In this document: positions 1 through 11,324 of the stretch, piece after piece
Layout of the letters: each line of letters starts with the position of its first letter
How positions within the stretch are numbered: position 1 is the stretch's first letter
DNA from: Lobosporangium transversale
Taxonomy: Eukaryota > Mortierellomycota > Mortierellomycetes > Mortierellales > Mortierellaceae
Length of the DNA stretch: 64,000 nt
Direction of reading: 5' to 3'
Assembly (NCBI RefSeq): GCF_002105155.1
Contig: NW_019029035.1
Location: 62,001-126,000 of the forward strand
Made by a program: the position numbers and the translations under genes
Notes under the pieces: generated by a model
Told to the model about the DNA's origin: nothing
What the model saw: the letters and a program-made list of their open reading frames with translations, nothing else
Database searches by the model: none

Positions 1-18
1 TTTTTCTTTCTCTCACAG

Positions 19-1515
19 AACTCCACTGTGGCTCTTCCTCGCTCAAATACATTCCCCTTGGGTTCAAACGTTCTACCGGATGATCTAAAAGGTCAACCAC
101 CTTTGGAATTCTATCCAGATGCTATGATCTTCAGTCGCCTAATGGTCACAACACTCAACAGAATCGTATCAGAGTTGGATCGGGATACCCGATCGATTGA
201 GTTCAGCATTGAGGAGGCCAAAAGCTATGACTCGAATGCTCACTCTGAAGAAATGGTATTTTTCGAAATGGCTCTGAACAAGATTCAAGAAGCGAAAAAT
301 AAGATCCAAAGTGAAGCAAAGTTTTTCCCAAAAGCTTCTCTTGACCGCGAACAAATTTTGCGCAGTCATTTGGATCAAACTAAAGAAATCCCTGCAGCGA
401 TAGAAGAGGAAGCATCAACAACAACACCACGCATCATTACTTATGAGCAGTCAGGACCTGAGGCTTACGAGATAGCTAGACAAAAGGATCTCCCATTACT
501 AGTCCATGAATCTTCTGAAGCTGAAGCTGAAGCAAACTCTGACTCTGCTGAAGCTGAAGTGGATGCGGATACTGCACCTGCTTCAAATAGGACCGCTAGT
601 GCTCCACAAAGACGGAAACAAACAACGAACCAAGCTACAACGATGTTTTATTTTTATCAAGCAGCAAACGGTCACCATCTCTATCTTCAACCACTAGATA
701 TTCGCATACTAAAACAGCATTTTGAAACGTACGAACGATTTCCAGATACAATCTCAGTGAGGGTGCTGGGTATTGAAGAAACTAGTCTAACAGAAGAAGT
801 GCGGAAAAAATGTAAATACCTTGGCCATCTTCCGCTTGGCTGTGAGGTTTCTTTCTTGGATGTTGCGCTGGAGACTATCGTCGGAGATGAAGGCGTGAGA
901 CCATTTGAGACAGAACTTAAGCTCCGGAGAAGCAAACGTCTGGAAAAGGAGGCAAGAGAGGAACGTGAGCGTATCGCACGAGAACACAAGTTAAATCCCC
1001 ATAGATCTCGTAGAGATGATTATTTTATCAATGACCCATTTTTTCATCAACCGGCCTCTACTACCACAAGTCAGTCATCGAGCAACATCACCACAGCAGA
1101 ATCAGAAAGAGAAGTAAGATCAGGATCTATTTCGGACGCGGACCTACAGGAAGCGCTACGACTTTCTGCTCAAACAGAGTTGGATGATATGCCTACTCTG
1201 AATGAGGCGCATGCGAAATCAACTCGTCGACCTTCTGTACCGAGTTTAAGTTCGAGTACTAGAAATGATACTGGTGCTGGGTCAATAGCAACATCTTCCG
1301 AGCCTTGGGCAAGTAGCTATGAGTCCAATGGGAGCGGTGGCCATGTGGGATCACAAACAGTGTGGGGTACTCCATCAGTGCCTGTAAGTCGGCATTATGA
1401 TGACTATGATGACTATTATGAAGAGGAGCACGATTTTGAGCCGGACATCGTTGTAAAGCGTGGCAAAAAGAAGGTGACCGTGCTGATGTCTAATAACAGT
1501 AGGCGCACTCGATAA
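19..1515 (+). CDS. RNF10/Mag2-like RING finger protein, 3' terminal exon (partial)
   Basis: This is the last exon of a gene that begins outside the window. A pyrimidine-rich acceptor ends in CAG at 16-18, and the reading frame is open from base 19 to the TAA at 1513-1515. No ATG lies near the exon start, so 5' exons carrying the RING finger are missing here. The middle of the exon (about 640-980) matches the conserved C-terminal block of the RNF10/Mag2 family: FYFYQAANGHHLYLQPLDI, then KYLGHLPLGCEVSF, then a basic Arg/Glu helix. The C-terminal half is Ser-rich, with a possible short ubiquitin-binding-like helix near LQEALRLS and a Tyr/Asp-rich tail. RNF10 and yeast Mag2 are E3 ubiquitin ligases linked to ribosomal protein ubiquitination during translation quality control. 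Family assignment is good; the function is inferred. Confidence 0.8.
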   Translation, partial: NSTVALPRSNTFPLGSNVLPDDLKGQPPLEFYPDAMIFSRLMVTTLNRIVSELDRDTRSIEFSIEEAKSYDSNAHSEEMVFFEMALNKIQEAKNKIQSEAKFFPKASLDREQILRSHLDQTKEIPAAIEEEASTTTPRIITYEQSGPEAYEIARQKDLPLLVHESSEAEAEANSDSAEAEVDADTAPASNRTASAPQRRKQTTNQATTMFYFYQAANGHHLYLQPLDIRILKQHFETYERFPDTISVRVLGIEETSLTEEVRKKCKYLGHLPLGCEVSFLDVALETIVGDEGVRPFETELKLRRSKRLEKEAREERERIAREHKLNPHRSRRDDYFINDPFFHQPASTTTSQSSSNITTAESEREVRSGSISDADLQEALRLSAQTELDDMPTLNEAHAKSTRRPSVPSLSSSTRNDTGAGSIATSSEPWASSYESNGSGGHVGSQTVWGTPSVPVSRHYDDYDDYYEEEHDFEPDIVVKRGKKKVTVLMSNNSRRTR

Positions 1516-1754
1516 TTCCATAGCAGATGCATGTCAATAAATAATCATTATGACTGAGACATGCCCAATGCGCTGCTCCAAGTCACGATCACATTACACA
1601 TTTTTCACACCCGCTTTGTCCCCTCAACCATTTAAACCTGGACGACATCGACTTGCCACTACTGCAATACACCTTTAACTCCATTACCTTTAAAAAAGAA
1701 ACTTAAAAGAAAGAGTTATTCATATTCTATACAGCCAAAAACAATCATTCCAAT

Positions 1755-2960
1755 ATGAATAGTCTTGCGTCACATCAGCCAGCCCCACCACCACTCATTA
1801 TCCCTCGGAGGAGACTCTCAGTCCACCAGCGACAAGGACTGACCTCTTCTCCAACTTCTTTGGATACAGAAAGGGTAGATCCTATTCATTATTATTACTA
1901 CCCTACAGTTGCTTCGTTCGCCAACGGCTCATACCCGCCGACTTTGTACGCATTCGAGGCAAACAGTGCTACCAGTGAGGATAGTCTCATTAAAGCTTCC
2001 GTTTTTGACCACACTGCGGCTGGAAACAATAACCCATCTATGTCGATTCCCACGGCGAACAATGCGTATTCTTTCTCTTCTGGAACCTCCGCTGGCTCGG
2101 CCGCTACTCGGGGTCCAGCCCGCCGTCGTCATTCTGTTGCCAATGGGGCACCCTGGGCAACAATCGGCCCAACAGCAACGCTGCCTCCACGTCATGCACT
2201 ACATATGCCTGTGATGAAGGTTGATCCGGCCATTTGGAGAAGTGAGCAACACCAACGTGAGATATATAGATTGATGCACGAGGGGCGAGAAGTGGAGGTG
2301 ATGAGGAGAAGGGGCATTCGCAATGTAATGGATACTACTACAGAAGAAGATGAACAAAATGATGAAGATAGTGGAGGGGATATGTTGGGAGTGGAGCAGA
2401 CTGCTGAGACCCACGGAGGGTCGTCCCAATCTTTGGGTGAACAAGAAAAGGTTCGAAACCCTACTTCTCAGAAGTGACTAAGATTTTACTGAAACATCGA
2501 CTTGAAAAAAAAAAAAAAAAAAAAAAAAACTGACTGGTACTGACAGATTGTCTATATGATACACTAATAGACTCGACAAGAATGGGCTAAAATCGTAGCA
2601 GAGCAAACAAAAGAATATGAAATGATTCTTCAGCAACAGTTACAGCAGCAATATGCCAACAACAATGAGAATCTCCAGCGAAGAAACACGTGGCCCAGAC
2701 TATTAGAACAGCAGCAGTTACAGCTCAAGATGCCAAGCGATGTTCTCCATCCTATTGTGGGTTCTTCTTCAGGTTCATTTCAGCAGCAACACCAACTACC
2801 AGTTCCAGGACAACAGGTTCAAGGACCTAGTCAAAGGCAAGATGGCCATGGGTTCTCCACCTCCATGTTTGGGCCACTATCAAGCTCTACAGCATGGTCT
2901 GCCGCACCCACATTTGCAATCGACACGCGAAAGCCATCGTTTATGGCCTACCGTGGATAA
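1755..2960 (+). CDS. Unknown Ser/Gln-rich protein (2 exons)
   Basis: I do not recognise this protein. Exons are 1755..2450 and 2571..2960, phase 0, giving 361 residues. The donor is GTTCGA, which is weak; the acceptor is CTAATAG. Without splicing, the first exon would stop at 2475-2477. The intron holds a 26-base poly(A) tract. Exon 1 encodes a disordered Pro/Ser/His-rich N-terminus with Arg-Arg-Arg patches, then a charged helical segment (around IWRSEQHQREIYRLMHEGRE) and an acidic stretch. Exon 2 starts with a helix (EWAKIVAEQTKEYE) and continues Gln-rich. Both exons have similar composition and a continuous helix-rich character across the join, which supports the splice. It could be a nuclear or scaffold protein, but no domain is visible. 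Confidence 0.55.
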
Positions 2961-3022
2961 CAACAGACAAAATAACAACAAATCAATGTTCATACATGTT
3001 TGCTTTTGGTGATGTTTTTTCA

Positions 3023-3028
3023 AATAAA
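3023..3028 (+). terminator. Polyadenylation signal AATAAA
   Basis: An AATAAA hexamer lies 63 bases after the stop codon of the Ser/Gln-rich gene. Confidence 0.45.
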
Positions 3029-3054
3029 ATATAGTACAGTCAACAGTGGTTTTT

Positions 3055-4538
3055 ATGGCCAAAATCTGCGTGAATTTGGCCATGAATTTTAAAACGTGAA
3101 AATAAAGCCACATTTGTTAGCGCATATGACACAATAGCACAAAACAGTTCTAATATGACAAAAAAAAAAAAAAAAGATGTTTGTCATATTTAGAGGCTGA
3201 ACAAGCGCGCGCTAATAGTTTTACTGACTTTCGAACCTCTTGCCTCGTTCTCTCTCTAAATTTGTTAGAGGCTGTCAATGGTGAGGACTTTATGGTCTCC
3301 TGCCAAATCTTTCAGTGTTTGGATTGTCGCATTAAAATCAATATCGTCGGCCGGTGAGCTTGTAGATCTGTCATGACTTAAGGACACGCCGCAGCCAACT
3401 TCTTCCTCTGAACTGCTGCCTTGCTCGTTTTGTTGTAGAGCTATCCGGTGTGCAGCTTCTTTGGGTTGGCCCATCCTCATTTTCTACCAATGTGAAATTC
3501 AAGATGTCTCCTTGACTAACCTGGGCGATAAAGTTCTGGAAGTACATCTTCATCTGCCTTTTGTATTTTTTATGCCTGGTATACTGAAGATTAGGCTTCA
3601 GTTCATCCCTAGTTGATGATCGTTGTCGGAATTCTTCGCGCATTTTTAGTGGGAGGACGGGCTTGATCTGATCCCACGGATATGGAATCGGTGTCCAAGC
3701 ACGACTATTAGAGATGCAATTAGCTTTGTCAAAATTGCGAGCGAAATACGGTTCATAGCCAAGCATCTCCAGGAATGCTCGTTTGAAAATTCTAATTACA
3801 CTGGCATCAAGGGGCTGAGTGATTGACGTGGAATATTTAGGCAGTCGCTGTATGCGGAGATGCCTCCAAGGAATCTCTTTTTCTGGATCGCGCATATCGA
3901 TTCTGTCATGCGCTGTAGCAGAGTCCAGCCAGGAGGAGGAGAGCCAGCTGTGAGAAACCATCATCCAGTGTTTGTAGCCAGCTTACGAATATTGTGCGGT
4001 TCATCCATCCTGATTACGATCTAGCCATGGTCATTTTCGATGACACCTCTTAGCCACAGTACGTATTTTATCTTCTCGCTTGAGCATGCATTGAAGGCTA
4101 CTATGTGGAAGATTGACTCGTATTGCAGGCCCAAAGGAACGCTGATTAAGACAGAACGGAAGGTTTTATTTCCGTTTTTCTAGATAATGATATATATCCA
4201 AAAGTTCAACTTGTTTTTCCAGAGCGTGAGACGACCTAGCCATGGGAACCTCAAATTGATCCAAACTAGGAAGCACAAGGACAGCGTCCATATCCTCTCA
4301 CCTGACAGTATTCAAGGCGAACAAGTTTTATTTCTTCAAGCTCATATTTGGTGCAAGCTTTATCTTTCTTGGAAGAGAGTAAAGGGGGGTCGGGCTTCAG
4401 TTTTTTTTAGCTCGTACCTTTACCTGATCCGAGAATGATTGGGGTCTATTGTTAACAATTTTTTGGCCATGGTGTTGAATGTTGTAATGTTGGATGGATG
4501 AAGAAGGATGCAGGATGAGCTGTCATTTTATGGCCAAA
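3055..4538 (-). mobile_element. Decayed pogo/Tigger-type DNA transposon
   Basis: The minus strand carries a transposase remnant. It is flanked by copies of a TGGCCAAA-type motif: forward at 3055 (ATGGCCAAAA), reverse at 3075-3083, reverse at 4461-4470 (TTTTGGCCAT) and forward at 4530-4538. The 3055 and 4470 copies form a perfect 10-base inverted pair, and the 3083 and 4530 copies a 9-base inverted pair. These are the most likely terminal or subterminal inverted repeats, but the exact ends and the TA target duplication are not certain. The body is about 1.4 kb, short for a full element, and the coding part is broken. The stretch 3120-3180 holds poly(A). Confidence 0.5.
3265..3964 (-). pseudogene. 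Transposase remnant, DDE_1 (pogo/Tigger) superfamily
   Basis: A 197-codon minus-strand frame (3964 down to 3371) contains DSATAHDRID followed by LPKYSTSITQPLDASVIRIFK-like sequence. This corresponds to the second catalytic Asp region and the conserved 'LP..ST...QPLD...I..FK' block of DDE_1 transposases. The frame then runs into an unrelated basic tail, while the overlapping frame at 3480-3265 continues with an acidic Ser/Glu tail typical of such C-termini. A single indel near 3440-3490 therefore probably broke the gene. Upstream (above 3964) short fragments in different frames are interrupted by stops, so the N-terminal DNA-binding half is lost. I conclude that it is an inactive relic. Confidence 0.65.
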
Positions 4539-4731
4539 TCCACACCACTTTCGATTGGACATGAGATTGTGGCGAGTTCTTTTTTGGACATTGTTTAAAA
4601 ACATTTAAAAACTAAGTTAATTCTTTCATAAAAAGTATGCGTCTATCAACTACAATATGACAGCGTTACTTGCATGCTTTGAGGAAGAAGTATTCCAAGA
4701 TGCCACTCAAATCGATGACGATAACAAAGAT

Positions 4732-4763
<32 letters not shown>

Positions 4764-5920
4764 CAAATCATGAGTTTGCCACCAACATTTTTTTTTTTTT
4801 TTTTTTTTTTTGCGTTATAGCCTAAGGTTACGCCTTACAAAGCAGCCGTAGGTAAGGAGCCTTAGTCAAACCTCCGTCAAATATTTACGAACATTTCGGA
4901 ATTGAGAGCCAAAAGAGATGTGTTTCTAGTTTGGCCGAGAGCCTTGTTTGTTTACAAATGTGTTTATGTTGTGAATAGCTCTCGCTACACCTGTGGTAAA
5001 TGTCTTGTGAAGATGAGAATGCCGCGGTTACTGACACGATGAAGAATTTTTTAGTTTTTTACAACCTACACATTGGATCCCCACCGAGTTGGAGACTAAA
5101 ATCAGTATACATGCGTCTTATTTTCAATGATGTGCGCCTTGCAGTGAATTGTTGTGGCAGTAGCCCGTTCTCAGTTCTCGGAAATATATTGTTTAATGTA
5201 TTGTACGTATTAGATACATCAGATGTGGATGTTGCAAATTGATTGTTGCATTTAAACACAGAAATCATTCAGTAATATCACTTTGGGCAGATTCTGAGAT
5301 AAGCAGGGGTTGTGAGAGCTTGCACCTAGGCTGATTAATCCATCGGCGTATTCTGGCAACCAAGGCCCCACACTGTCTCTGTGTCTTTCCTGCCCGGTTC
5401 TCTCTCCCCCTTGATAGGAAATTTGCTATTATTTTATGTTGGTACCAGACATCCTGATACACCTCAATCGAACGATAACCTTGTGTTATATTGAAGAATG
5501 AAAGGGGGCGTAAAAAAAACGGTATTGGACACAGGGGAATGCAAACACAAACACAAATAAAAACATAAACATGCACAATATAACAAGGTTCATTCCTTCT
5601 TACATGCTGTTTCAACCGGACAGATGGTGCGACCGAGTTAAGAATAACTGATACACACACATGCTGAGCAAAAAGAGTACATGTAGTAAATGTGTTGTGT
5701 ATAAAAGGTATATGAATGGTATATTCAAAACTATGATACATGTAGGCTTTGGCGTCTGGCTAATGAATGGGCAGGGTCAAGGTATTAAATATACAAAAGA
5801 TGTACATCGTGTAATATTCAGAACGAATTGACATCCTGTGTATCTCTCTGTTCCTGTATCTATTCCTTGTTCGTTTATTGTGATTAGAAAGATTTAACTA
5901 TTCAATAATCGCAGTTGCCA

Positions 5921-5995
5921 TTTCATTGTTCATTGTTCATTGTTCATTGTTCATTGTTCATTGTTCATTATTCATTATTCATTGTTCATTGTTCA

Positions 5996-6051
<56 letters not shown>
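5921..6051. repeat. TTCATTG heptamer array followed by (CT)n
   Basis: About eleven copies of TTCATTG, a few with TTCATTA, run from 5921 to 5998. A pure CT dinucleotide tract follows to about 6051. Both are on the sense strand, 0.9-1.05 kb upstream of the SH3-protein start codon. Confidence 0.9.
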
Positions 6052-6055
<4 letters not shown>

Positions 6056-6312
6056 ACCTTTTCTATCACTTGTTTGCCACTGAAATATTCAGACGCGACC
6101 TTGCCCTCCACCCCTCGTCTGTTTTATCTTTTTCATTCTGTTGTACGCCACTCAATTAAATAAGAAAATACACATTTTAAAGACGTGCTGAACTCTTTTT
6201 TTCCTCTAACAACCCGCCTCTTTTTTTCTTTTTTCTTGTGGTTTATCACTCCTCTTTTCTCTTTCTTCCTTCCTCCCTTTCTTTTCTTTTCTTTCCTTTT
6301 CTTTTCTTCACC

Positions 6313-6402
6313 TTTTTATTTTTTTATTTTTTTATTTTTTTATTTTTTTATTTTTTTATTTTTTTATTTTTTTATTTTTTTATTTTTTTATTTTTTTTTA
6401 TT
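6313..6402. repeat. TTTTTTA heptamer array
   Basis: Roughly twelve copies of the seven-base unit TTTTTTA sit in a pyrimidine-rich stretch. This is the second heptamer array within 400 bases. Confidence 0.9.
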
Positions 6403-6973
6403 TCTTCTTTTTCTTCTTTTTCCCATTTCTTATTCTTCCCTTTCTCCTCCCTTTCCTTTCATCATCATCTTTATTCTGCCCAAGCTTTACTCGAGCACCA
6501 TTGACGACCACACTTATCGAAAATATTATAAATCATACATTTCTGCTCTCCGTCTCAAATCTTCCCACACCGACCTCCACTTTGCCTTACATCACTCCTT
6601 CCTTTTTATTGACGACCAAACACCTCTTTTTTAATTGACTTTTCCTTTGCCCCTAATCTCCTTTTTTTTTTTTTTTTTTTCTTTTCTTCTTCTTCTGCAA
6701 CTCTGCTTTCTCATTCCATCTGTCGACTTGACTTCATAACGAACGAACTGATACCACAATCCACATCCGAGTCAATTCAGAGACATCCTTTGCTGTCTTT
6801 TCATCTCTATTCTTTTCGTCCAAGACTCCTTCTGCTGATTCCATTCCCTATCCCTTATTGACAAGCTTTGCAAAACCTCTCGACTGCTTCCTTGACCTCA
6901 ACTCGGCCCTCTTTTCCAATTAGAAACTCAACTACTTCTGACCTATCACGGGCTATTATCTTTTCAAGTAATC

Positions 6974-9347
6974 ATGATTTTTACTACAGGAACATCATCT
7001 ACACAACATAAACAACAACAACCTGCCGCGGCTGCCCGTTGGTTGGCCAGGACTCTACTATCATTCACAATCCTTGCTGCTGGCGCACAAGCCGCGTGTG
7101 TCTCCTTAGCAGCATCCAAGGCATGCCCATCCTATTCTTCATATGCGGTTGACACTTCAATAGTCAAACACGTAGCAGCGCATTATATCCGCATGCAACC
7201 CTTTGCCAACGTAGAAGAGTTTGACAGGGCTGTCTTCAACGCCACAGGATTCCAGACTTCATCAGACTGCACTGAGTATAACAATACTGTCCGAATCCCT
7301 TACCAGAATACGTTGCTGTGCACAATTGCAGTCCAGCACGCTAATTCAATGAAATGCAAAAGTAAACGCAGTGGATCCAGTTCTATGTGTGTTTCTTCTT
7401 GCTCCTTGTATGAGCAAGGTCTGTCTACAATGATCAAAAGTCGTTGTCCCAAGGCCACCAATGCCTTGAAACAATTGGCTGAAGTTAGTGTCATTTGCTC
7501 ACGAAAGAATCCTGATGAGTGGCAAGGTTTAAATTCGAACACGCCAGGTTGCGTTGATTCTCTCAAAAATGAAGCCAGTACTTGTGGTAAGTGTGTATAT
7601 CATTGTATTTAAGCTTATGTCATTGTGTGTATTGTTTGTCTTCCATAATGAACTTTTAATTTTTGTGTTGGGTAATCCTTGCATGAGGATGGAAGGGAGA
7701 GGATTTTTTTTTTTTTTTTTTTAAGAAAAAAAAAAAAAAAGTTGCCGTAAGAAATACCAAATTGATGGTAATCGGCCTTTTTTTTTTATTCCACGGTGTC
7801 AATGTTTATTTCGTTTTTATTTTTGGGCGCATTGACTTGTTTATATACGGTATAACAACGACATCAAAATCGGAGACGGCTTCTATTGCTTCGGCGTATT
7901 TATGATCAATGCTTTGAATAATGGTTCATCGCTGTCTCATGTTCATTTATTTGATTCTGTTTTGGGTTCTGTTTGCTCTAACGTCGCTCCTTGTGAGGGC
8001 TGGACTGTTCCTGCTTGGAATATGCATAGAAAGTTGTCAGATGACCTTTTCTGCAGAAAGAAAATTGCGCGGGAGTTTATCGATAGGGGTGAATTGATGT
8101 GAGATGGCAGGAGCCAATAAGAAAGCTTCAATTTCAATGTTCCTACCATTACAAAATAATACTGAAACGCGTTCAGGGGTTGCGCTGAAAAGATGCTTAT
8201 GACATTTCGAAGAGCCGTTCGAAACAAAAGGAGATGTGGAGGAATGTGGTGCTCATTTGAGTGTGACTGTAGTCGCTGAGACAATCCCAAGCCTCGATTA
8301 CTTTTTTTTTTTTTTTTTTTTTTTCTTCCTAACAGCCAAAATCAATATGCTATCCTTCTACAATTCGTGCATGAATCAATAGGACTGAGCACCCTTGCTA
8401 ACAAATGCGAGTTCTGCAAGACAAACTCAACTAATGCATGCTGTAATGATGCCGCCTCTGTTTGCAAGTATCCAACCACCGCAGCACCTAGCGCCACCAA
8501 CTCTAGCAGCTCTCCCTCAGCCACGTCATCTGTCACACCACCAGTATCTAGCAAGTCCGGTCTTTCTGTTGGAGCCATGGGTGGGATCATTGGAGGCTCA
8601 GTTGGTGGCATCATTTTGTTTTCGTTCATAATATGCATGTGTCATCGCCGTGGTAACCGCCATGAGGCTCCCAAAGAAAACGCACCTGCACGTCAAATAT
8701 CTAACAACAGCGCCCGCTACAACATTTCTTCGCCAAAACTTCAGGAAGAGGGCTTCGTTTCTGCAGCTCCTATTCCCATGACTGCACTGCCACCTATTAA
8801 GAACAATCCTTCTCCCATGGTTGTCGCTGGTGCAGCAGGTGCAGGCGTAGGTGCAGGTGCGGTTGCTGCTGGAACGGGTGCTATAGCTGTTGCAGGACGA
8901 GGAGCCAATACAAAACAATCCTATTGCCAAGCCGTGTTCCCTTATCAAGCATCAATGGAAGATGAGTTGGACTTGACAGCTGGAGATATTATAAATGTCC
9001 AGCGTGTTTTTGACGACGGCTGGGCTGTGGGCGTCAACTTGAACACATCGCGGGAGGGAGCTTTCCCAATTGTGTGCGTCGTCTTTGTGGATGAGAGTGC
9101 ATTGGATGATGAGTTTGAGGATGTGAACATGCACACGATGATGCCCATGACACTACGTGAGGAAGATGAACGTGGACGAGGACGCAACACTTCTCGATCT
9201 CCTTTGCACTCGCGATCTGCTTCACCGGTGCCTTTGCCACGACGCAACTCTTCGATTCGAGATAGCACACTGATGATATCGGGTACGAATCCTATGACAA
9301 GCAGTCCTCTTGCTGCAACTCAAAACAACAGCAATAACCAATGGTGA
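6974..9347 (+). CDS. Cys-rich secreted-type single-pass membrane protein with cytoplasmic SH3 domain
   Basis: The proposed exons are 6974..7590 and 8336..9347 (542 residues). The obvious donor GTAAGT at 7587 would leave the second exon out of frame by one base; the GTGTGT donor at 7591 keeps it open. Residues 1-40 form a signal sequence ending near GAQA. An extracellular Cys-rich region follows (CG, CEFC and NACC motifs), then a Ser/Thr-rich stalk (about 255-280), a Gly-rich transmembrane segment (about 283-308) followed by CHRRGNRH, and a Gly/Ala-rich linker. The SH3 domain is at about 401-459 ([19 protein letters not shown], then DDGWAVGVN and REGAFP). A Ser/Arg-rich tail ends at 9347. The layout suggests a surface sensor or polarity protein that recruits Pro-rich partners inside the cell; this is inference. 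An AATAAA lies at 9526. Confidence 0.75.
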
Positions 9348-9525
9348 AATAACGAAAAGTAGAACAGATCAATTCCATTCACTTAATATTTTTGTCACCA
9401 TACTCTGCAATACATCTTTCTTTTCTACATGTATGCTTAATCCCACGACCTTTTTTTGTGATTTATATAGTACATTATATATATATATATTTATGCCCAT
9501 TGACCATATCATTATTTATACGCCA

Positions 9526-9531
9526 AATAAA
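9526..9531 (+). terminator. Polyadenylation signal AATAAA
   Basis: An AATAAA lies 179 bases after the stop codon of the SH3 membrane protein gene, just past a TATATATATAT stretch. Confidence 0.4.
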
Positions 9532-11288
9532 CCCTCCTATGCTAAAAGTTTACGTCAATATTAGAAGCTTTCCTTTGACCTTGTGCACGAAAAGTAGTAT
9601 TTTCTGATCTCATTAAACTAGACAAACAAAGGAGCCCACAGGCTTAAAAATCTAACTGAGTGTGATTCAGATGTATCTTTTTTTCAAAATGAAACATATT
9701 CCTTTAGTCTTTGTCTATGCTGACAAACCTCCGATTTTCAAACAGGCCATCTTTTAAAGTTTTTTTTTGAGGGAACAAAAAGAAAGTCAATGACGCTCAT
9801 TGCTCAATTTCACTTTTTAATCTTCGCTGGCCCTCCTTTTGGCAAGGCGCCGGGTTAATTGATTATAGAATGACGTTGATGCGCATGATGATGATGCAGA
9901 TGATAGGCGTTTGAGCAAGAAGAGTGATTAAGGAGCATAGCTCTTTGGTTGGATTCTCCTTTTTCTCTTTTTTTTTTTGTACCCTTTTTTTTGAGGAGAG
10001 ATGACGAAAGGTGATTCATTGTGTCTGTGCCCATTTGCATCGGACTCTTTTAAATCTTGTGTTCTCATGCCGATTTTTTTTTTTTTTATTTTTTTTTTTT
10101 TTTGCATGAATATTCCTTGTGTTGTTTCTTGTTTTAGGAGGGAAGCCTCATGATGGGCATGGTCATGTTTATGTCTGCGCACGGCCATGGCACGGCAACT
10201 GATATCTTTTTCTTTGATTTCCAGCTTTGTGAAAATGGAGAAACACAAAAAAGGTTTTGTGTTAAAGCCAGAGTCGAAATCATTATATATATACCATATG
10301 ATAATCATACATGTGCAGGATTTAGGATGGATCAAAAAGAAAAAAGAAAAAGTGCGGGAATAAAAGTAACGTTCAGAGTCCTCTTACTGCATCTTTTTTC
10401 GTGCAACACTCTCCTGAAGCCTCCATACCTCCAAATCTCTTTTTTTTTTTTTTTTTTTTTTTTCTTTTCCTTCTCCCTTCAGATCGATCACAAGTATAAC
10501 TAAAGTCAGGGATGTCCCAAAATCCGTTTTTTATGCTTTGTAAGCCTACAATGGCGGTTAGAATTATACATATCCTTCATGTGAACTTGCAACAAAACTG
10601 GAGAAGTTAAGAAAGAAAAAAAAAAAAAAAAAAAAAAGTTGGAATAGGGTATGCTCTCCAATGCCACCAAAGGATGGTCATGTGGCAGTTTATGTTTTTT
10701 TTTTTTTTTTTTTTATTATTATTTCTTGTATCCAGATACACTTCGGAAGCACAAACCGTATCGTCAACCGTGTATTCGTGCATAACATGAATATAGTTTG
10801 AGGTTTCCTTTTTTCCCCTTTCGCCCCTTTTTTTTTCTTTAAAAAAAAAAAAAAAAAAAAACCTGCGCAATCGTGCAGATACAAATATATCTTCGTTTAC
10901 ACTTTTTATTTTTTCTTATCCCTGACACGCACAGGCACACTCCTGTTCTTCTCGCCTTCGCTCCGCCCCCGGTGACGTGGTCTTTTTTTTTTTTTTTTTT
11001 TTTTTTTTTCCTTTCTTCTTTCAATAAGAAAAAGGAAAAGCAGATTCTTTGCAGCTGTGAGGCAAAAATAAAAAAAACAATGCAGTGGCATCAAATCAAA
11101 TGCAATAGCGAATTGAGACTAAGGGACGATAGCAACAGAAAGCTGCACGATGGTGTAGATGTACATGAATGTACATGTTCTTTTCATGAGTTTAAAATTT
11201 TCCCCGTCAGAGAAAGTAAGAAAAAAAAAAAAAAAAGTTTAAATCTTTTTCTATGTGGAGATCCATACAGCACGCGCCTTTGCTTTCT

Positions 11289-11324
<36 letters not shown>

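Larger units (their letters stand above)
4539..6973. other. Intergenic region, low complexity
   Basis: I see no convincing gene. It holds T-tracts at about 4734-4763 and 4790-4811, A/T-rich sequence, and from 5920 onward a run of simple repeats and a pyrimidine-rich stretch. These lead into the SH3-protein gene and probably include its promoter and 5' UTR. Open frames here (for example minus strand 5741-5265) have low-complexity translations without domains. Confidence 0.6.

Noticed and set aside
5265-5741. Minus-strand frame of 158 codons
   Set aside because: Cys/Val/His-rich without recognisable domain and with no supporting splice or start context.
9928-10503. Open frames on both strands in the gene-poor region
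   Set aside because: Translations are Lys/Phe runs from homopolymers without any domain, and no splice pattern links them.
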